This document shows, piece after piece, positions 5,496 to 6,580 of a DNA stretch of 6,580 bases. The notes under the pieces are model-generated. The model had not been told where the DNA came from and ran no database searches. It was given only the letters and a program-made list of their open reading frames with translations. Position 1 is the first letter of the stretch; every line of letters starts with the position of its first letter. The position numbers were made by a program, and so were the translations under genes. Source of the stretch: Candidatus Roizmanbacteria bacterium (GTDB lineage: Bacteria > Patescibacteriota > Microgenomatia > UBA1406 > GWC2-37-13); contig JANLIS010000071.1 in assembly GCA_024653985.1 (NCBI GenBank), positions 1 through 6,580 of the forward strand, written 5' to 3'.

Positions 5496-6272
5496 ATGAA
5501 TAAAAAAATATTATCAAAAAAAGTTAAGCCGGTAAAAAGTTTAATGATGATCTTGAAAAAAAGATCGGGTAGGGACAATAGTGGTCAGATATCTGTCAGA
5601 CATCAAGGTGGAAGACAAAAAAGATTTTACCGCATAATCGACTTTAAAAGAGATAAACGAGACATTGAAGGTGAAGTTATCAGGATAGAAAGAGATCCAA
5701 ACAGGAACGTATTTATTGCCTTGATCAAATATACGGACAATGAAATGAGATACATTCTTTGTCCAAATAAATTGGCTGTTGGCGATAAGGTTATGGCCAG
5801 CGAAAATGCCGATATCAAAATTGGAAATGCATTACAATTAAAAAATATCCCGATTGGAACATTGGTTCACAATGTTGAACTTTATATCGGAAAAGGTGGA
5901 CAGATGATCCGATCAGCCGGAACTGCCGCATCAGTAATCGCTAAAGAAGACAAATTTATTCACCTTAAGTTACCGTCAGGAGCAGTTCAAAGATTCTTTA
6001 AGGATTGTTGGGCAACTGTCGGTCAACTTGGTAATATTGCTTTTAAAGATGAAATAATTGGTAGCGCCGGAAGAAAAAGATTGATGGGAATCAGGCCAAC
6101 CGTTCGTGGTACGGCTCAGAATCCCCGAAGTCATCCACACGGTGGAGGAGAAGGAAGGTCTGGAGAAGGTATGCATCCAAAGACTCCTTGGGGAAAGTCC
6201 GCCCGCGGAAATAGGACTAGAAATAAAAATAAATGGAGCAGATCATTAGTTGTAAAAAGACGTAGTAAATAA
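5496..6272 (+). CDS. rplB: 50S ribosomal protein L2
   Basis: L2 is an essential 23S rRNA-binding protein close to the peptidyl transferase centre. The 258 residues include RHQGGRQKRFYRIIDFKRDK (35-54), IPIGTLVHNVELYIGKGGQM (118-137), RSAGTAA (139-145), GIRPTVRGTAQNP (198-210), the diagnostic HPHGGGEGR (213-221) and the C-terminal SLVVKRRSK. His213 corresponds to Escherichia coli His229. The residue before it is Ser, where many bacteria have Asp (DHPHGGGEG). The protein is about 15 residues shorter than usual (about 273-277), mainly at the N-terminus, which lacks much of the segment before KKRSGRDNSGQI. The start is ATG at 5496, in a TAATTATG junction with rplW. The next gene is rplV after 2 nt; the usual neighbour rpsS is missing. 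Confidence 0.98.
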   Translation: MNKKILSKKVKPVKSLMMILKKRSGRDNSGQISVRHQGGRQKRFYRIIDFKRDKRDIEGEVIRIERDPNRNVFIALIKYTDNEMRYILCPNKLAVGDKVMASENADIKIGNALQLKNIPIGTLVHNVELYIGKGGQMIRSAGTAASVIAKEDKFIHLKLPSGAVQRFFKDCWATVGQLGNIAFKDEIIGSAGRKRLMGIRPTVRGTAQNPRSHPHGGGEGRSGEGMHPKTPWGKSARGNRTRNKNKWSRSLVVKRRSK

Positions 6273-6274
6273 TT

Positions 6275-6580
6275 ATGGAAACCAAAGCATATTTTGTAAA
6301 TTTACCGGTCTCACCGAAAAAAGCCCGTTTTTATTTGCCTGCAATAAAGAAATTGAAACCGGCTGAAAGTTTGGAATTTTTAATGTATGAGAACACCGAT
6401 GCATCAGAAATTTTATATAAAGCTATCAAATCAGCTATCAGCAGCGCCCGACAGATATTGAAAGTGGAAGATAATCTGTTAAACTTTAAACTTCTAAGCG
6501 TTGAGCAAGGACAGAAATTGAAGCGTTACAAACCTGGTTCAAGAGGAAACGCTAAGCCTATCAATAGAAGAATGAGCCAC
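6275..6580 (+). CDS. rplV: 50S ribosomal protein L22, partial (runs off the right edge)
   Basis: The first 102 residues are visible, starting METKAYFVNLPVSPKKARFY. L22 features: SPKKARFYL (13-21, matching the family SPRKARLVA motif), ASEILYKAIKSAISSARQ (43-60), the SVEQGQKLKRYKPGSRGNAK segment (75-94) that forms the beta-hairpin reaching into the exit tunnel, and the closing INRRMSH (96-102), matching the typical I.KRTSH. It is not S19, whose short basic sequence and motifs differ. ATG at 6275 forms a TAATTATG junction with rplB, identical to the rplW-rplB junction; no Shine-Dalgarno is present. Perhaps 10-20 C-terminal residues lie outside the window. Confidence 0.93.
   Translation, partial: METKAYFVNLPVSPKKARFYLPAIKKLKPAESLEFLMYENTDASEILYKAIKSAISSARQILKVEDNLLNFKLLSVEQGQKLKRYKPGSRGNAKPINRRMSH

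Noticed and set aside
5627..5818. 63-codon leftward ORF opposite rplB
   Set aside because: Antisense shadow of L2.
5976..6176. 66-codon leftward ORF opposite rplB
   Set aside because: Antisense shadow of the conserved L2 C-terminal region.

Overview
The window is AT-rich, compact bacterial DNA. It holds a 5'-partial view of one leftward gene, a divergent intergenic region, and the front of a ribosomal-protein cluster running rightward to the edge. The standard genetic code fits: every visible stop is TAA, no gene needs TGA as a sense codon, and Trp is encoded by TGG. Very short spacings, near-absence of Shine-Dalgarno sequences, AT-rich intergenic repeats, a shortened L2 N-terminus and an L3 with extra residues before its core all suggest a reduced-genome lineage such as Patescibacteria/CPR, perhaps Microgenomates-like. 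That placement is inference from style, not a database match.

Layout. 1-1831 (minus): first 610 residues of a UvrD/PcrA-type superfamily 1A DNA helicase, cut by the left edge just before the expected motif V. 1832-2047: divergent intergenic region with a nested TGTTAC/GTAACA dyad and two candidate tuf promoters. 2048-3232: tuf (EF-Tu). 3233-3366: spacer with a long imperfect hairpin, a 9-bp tandem repeat and a 14-bp-period direct repeat. 3367-3675: rpsJ (S10). 3676-3840: spacer with a good promoter, a branched RNA structure, a possible 16-codon leader ORF, an antiterminator/terminator pair and the only clear Shine-Dalgarno in the window. 3841-6580: rplC (L3), rplD (L4), rplW (L23), rplB (L2) and partial rplV (L22).

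How it works together. tuf and rpsJ appear to form a first transcription unit. The promoter before rplC lies upstream of an intrinsic-terminator-like hairpin, so transcripts from it and from tuf-rpsJ must read through that hairpin to reach rplC. This is the arrangement expected of an attenuated ribosomal-protein leader and is the most interesting signal here. A near-perfect palindrome directly before rplD (L4, the S10-operon autoregulator in Escherichia coli) is a second candidate control point. rplD-rplW overlap by 14 nt, and rplW-rplB and rplB-rplV are each separated by 2 nt, suggesting tight translational coupling.

The main gene-content anomaly is that rpsS (S19), almost always between rplB and rplV, is missing from this position; there are only 2 nt between them.
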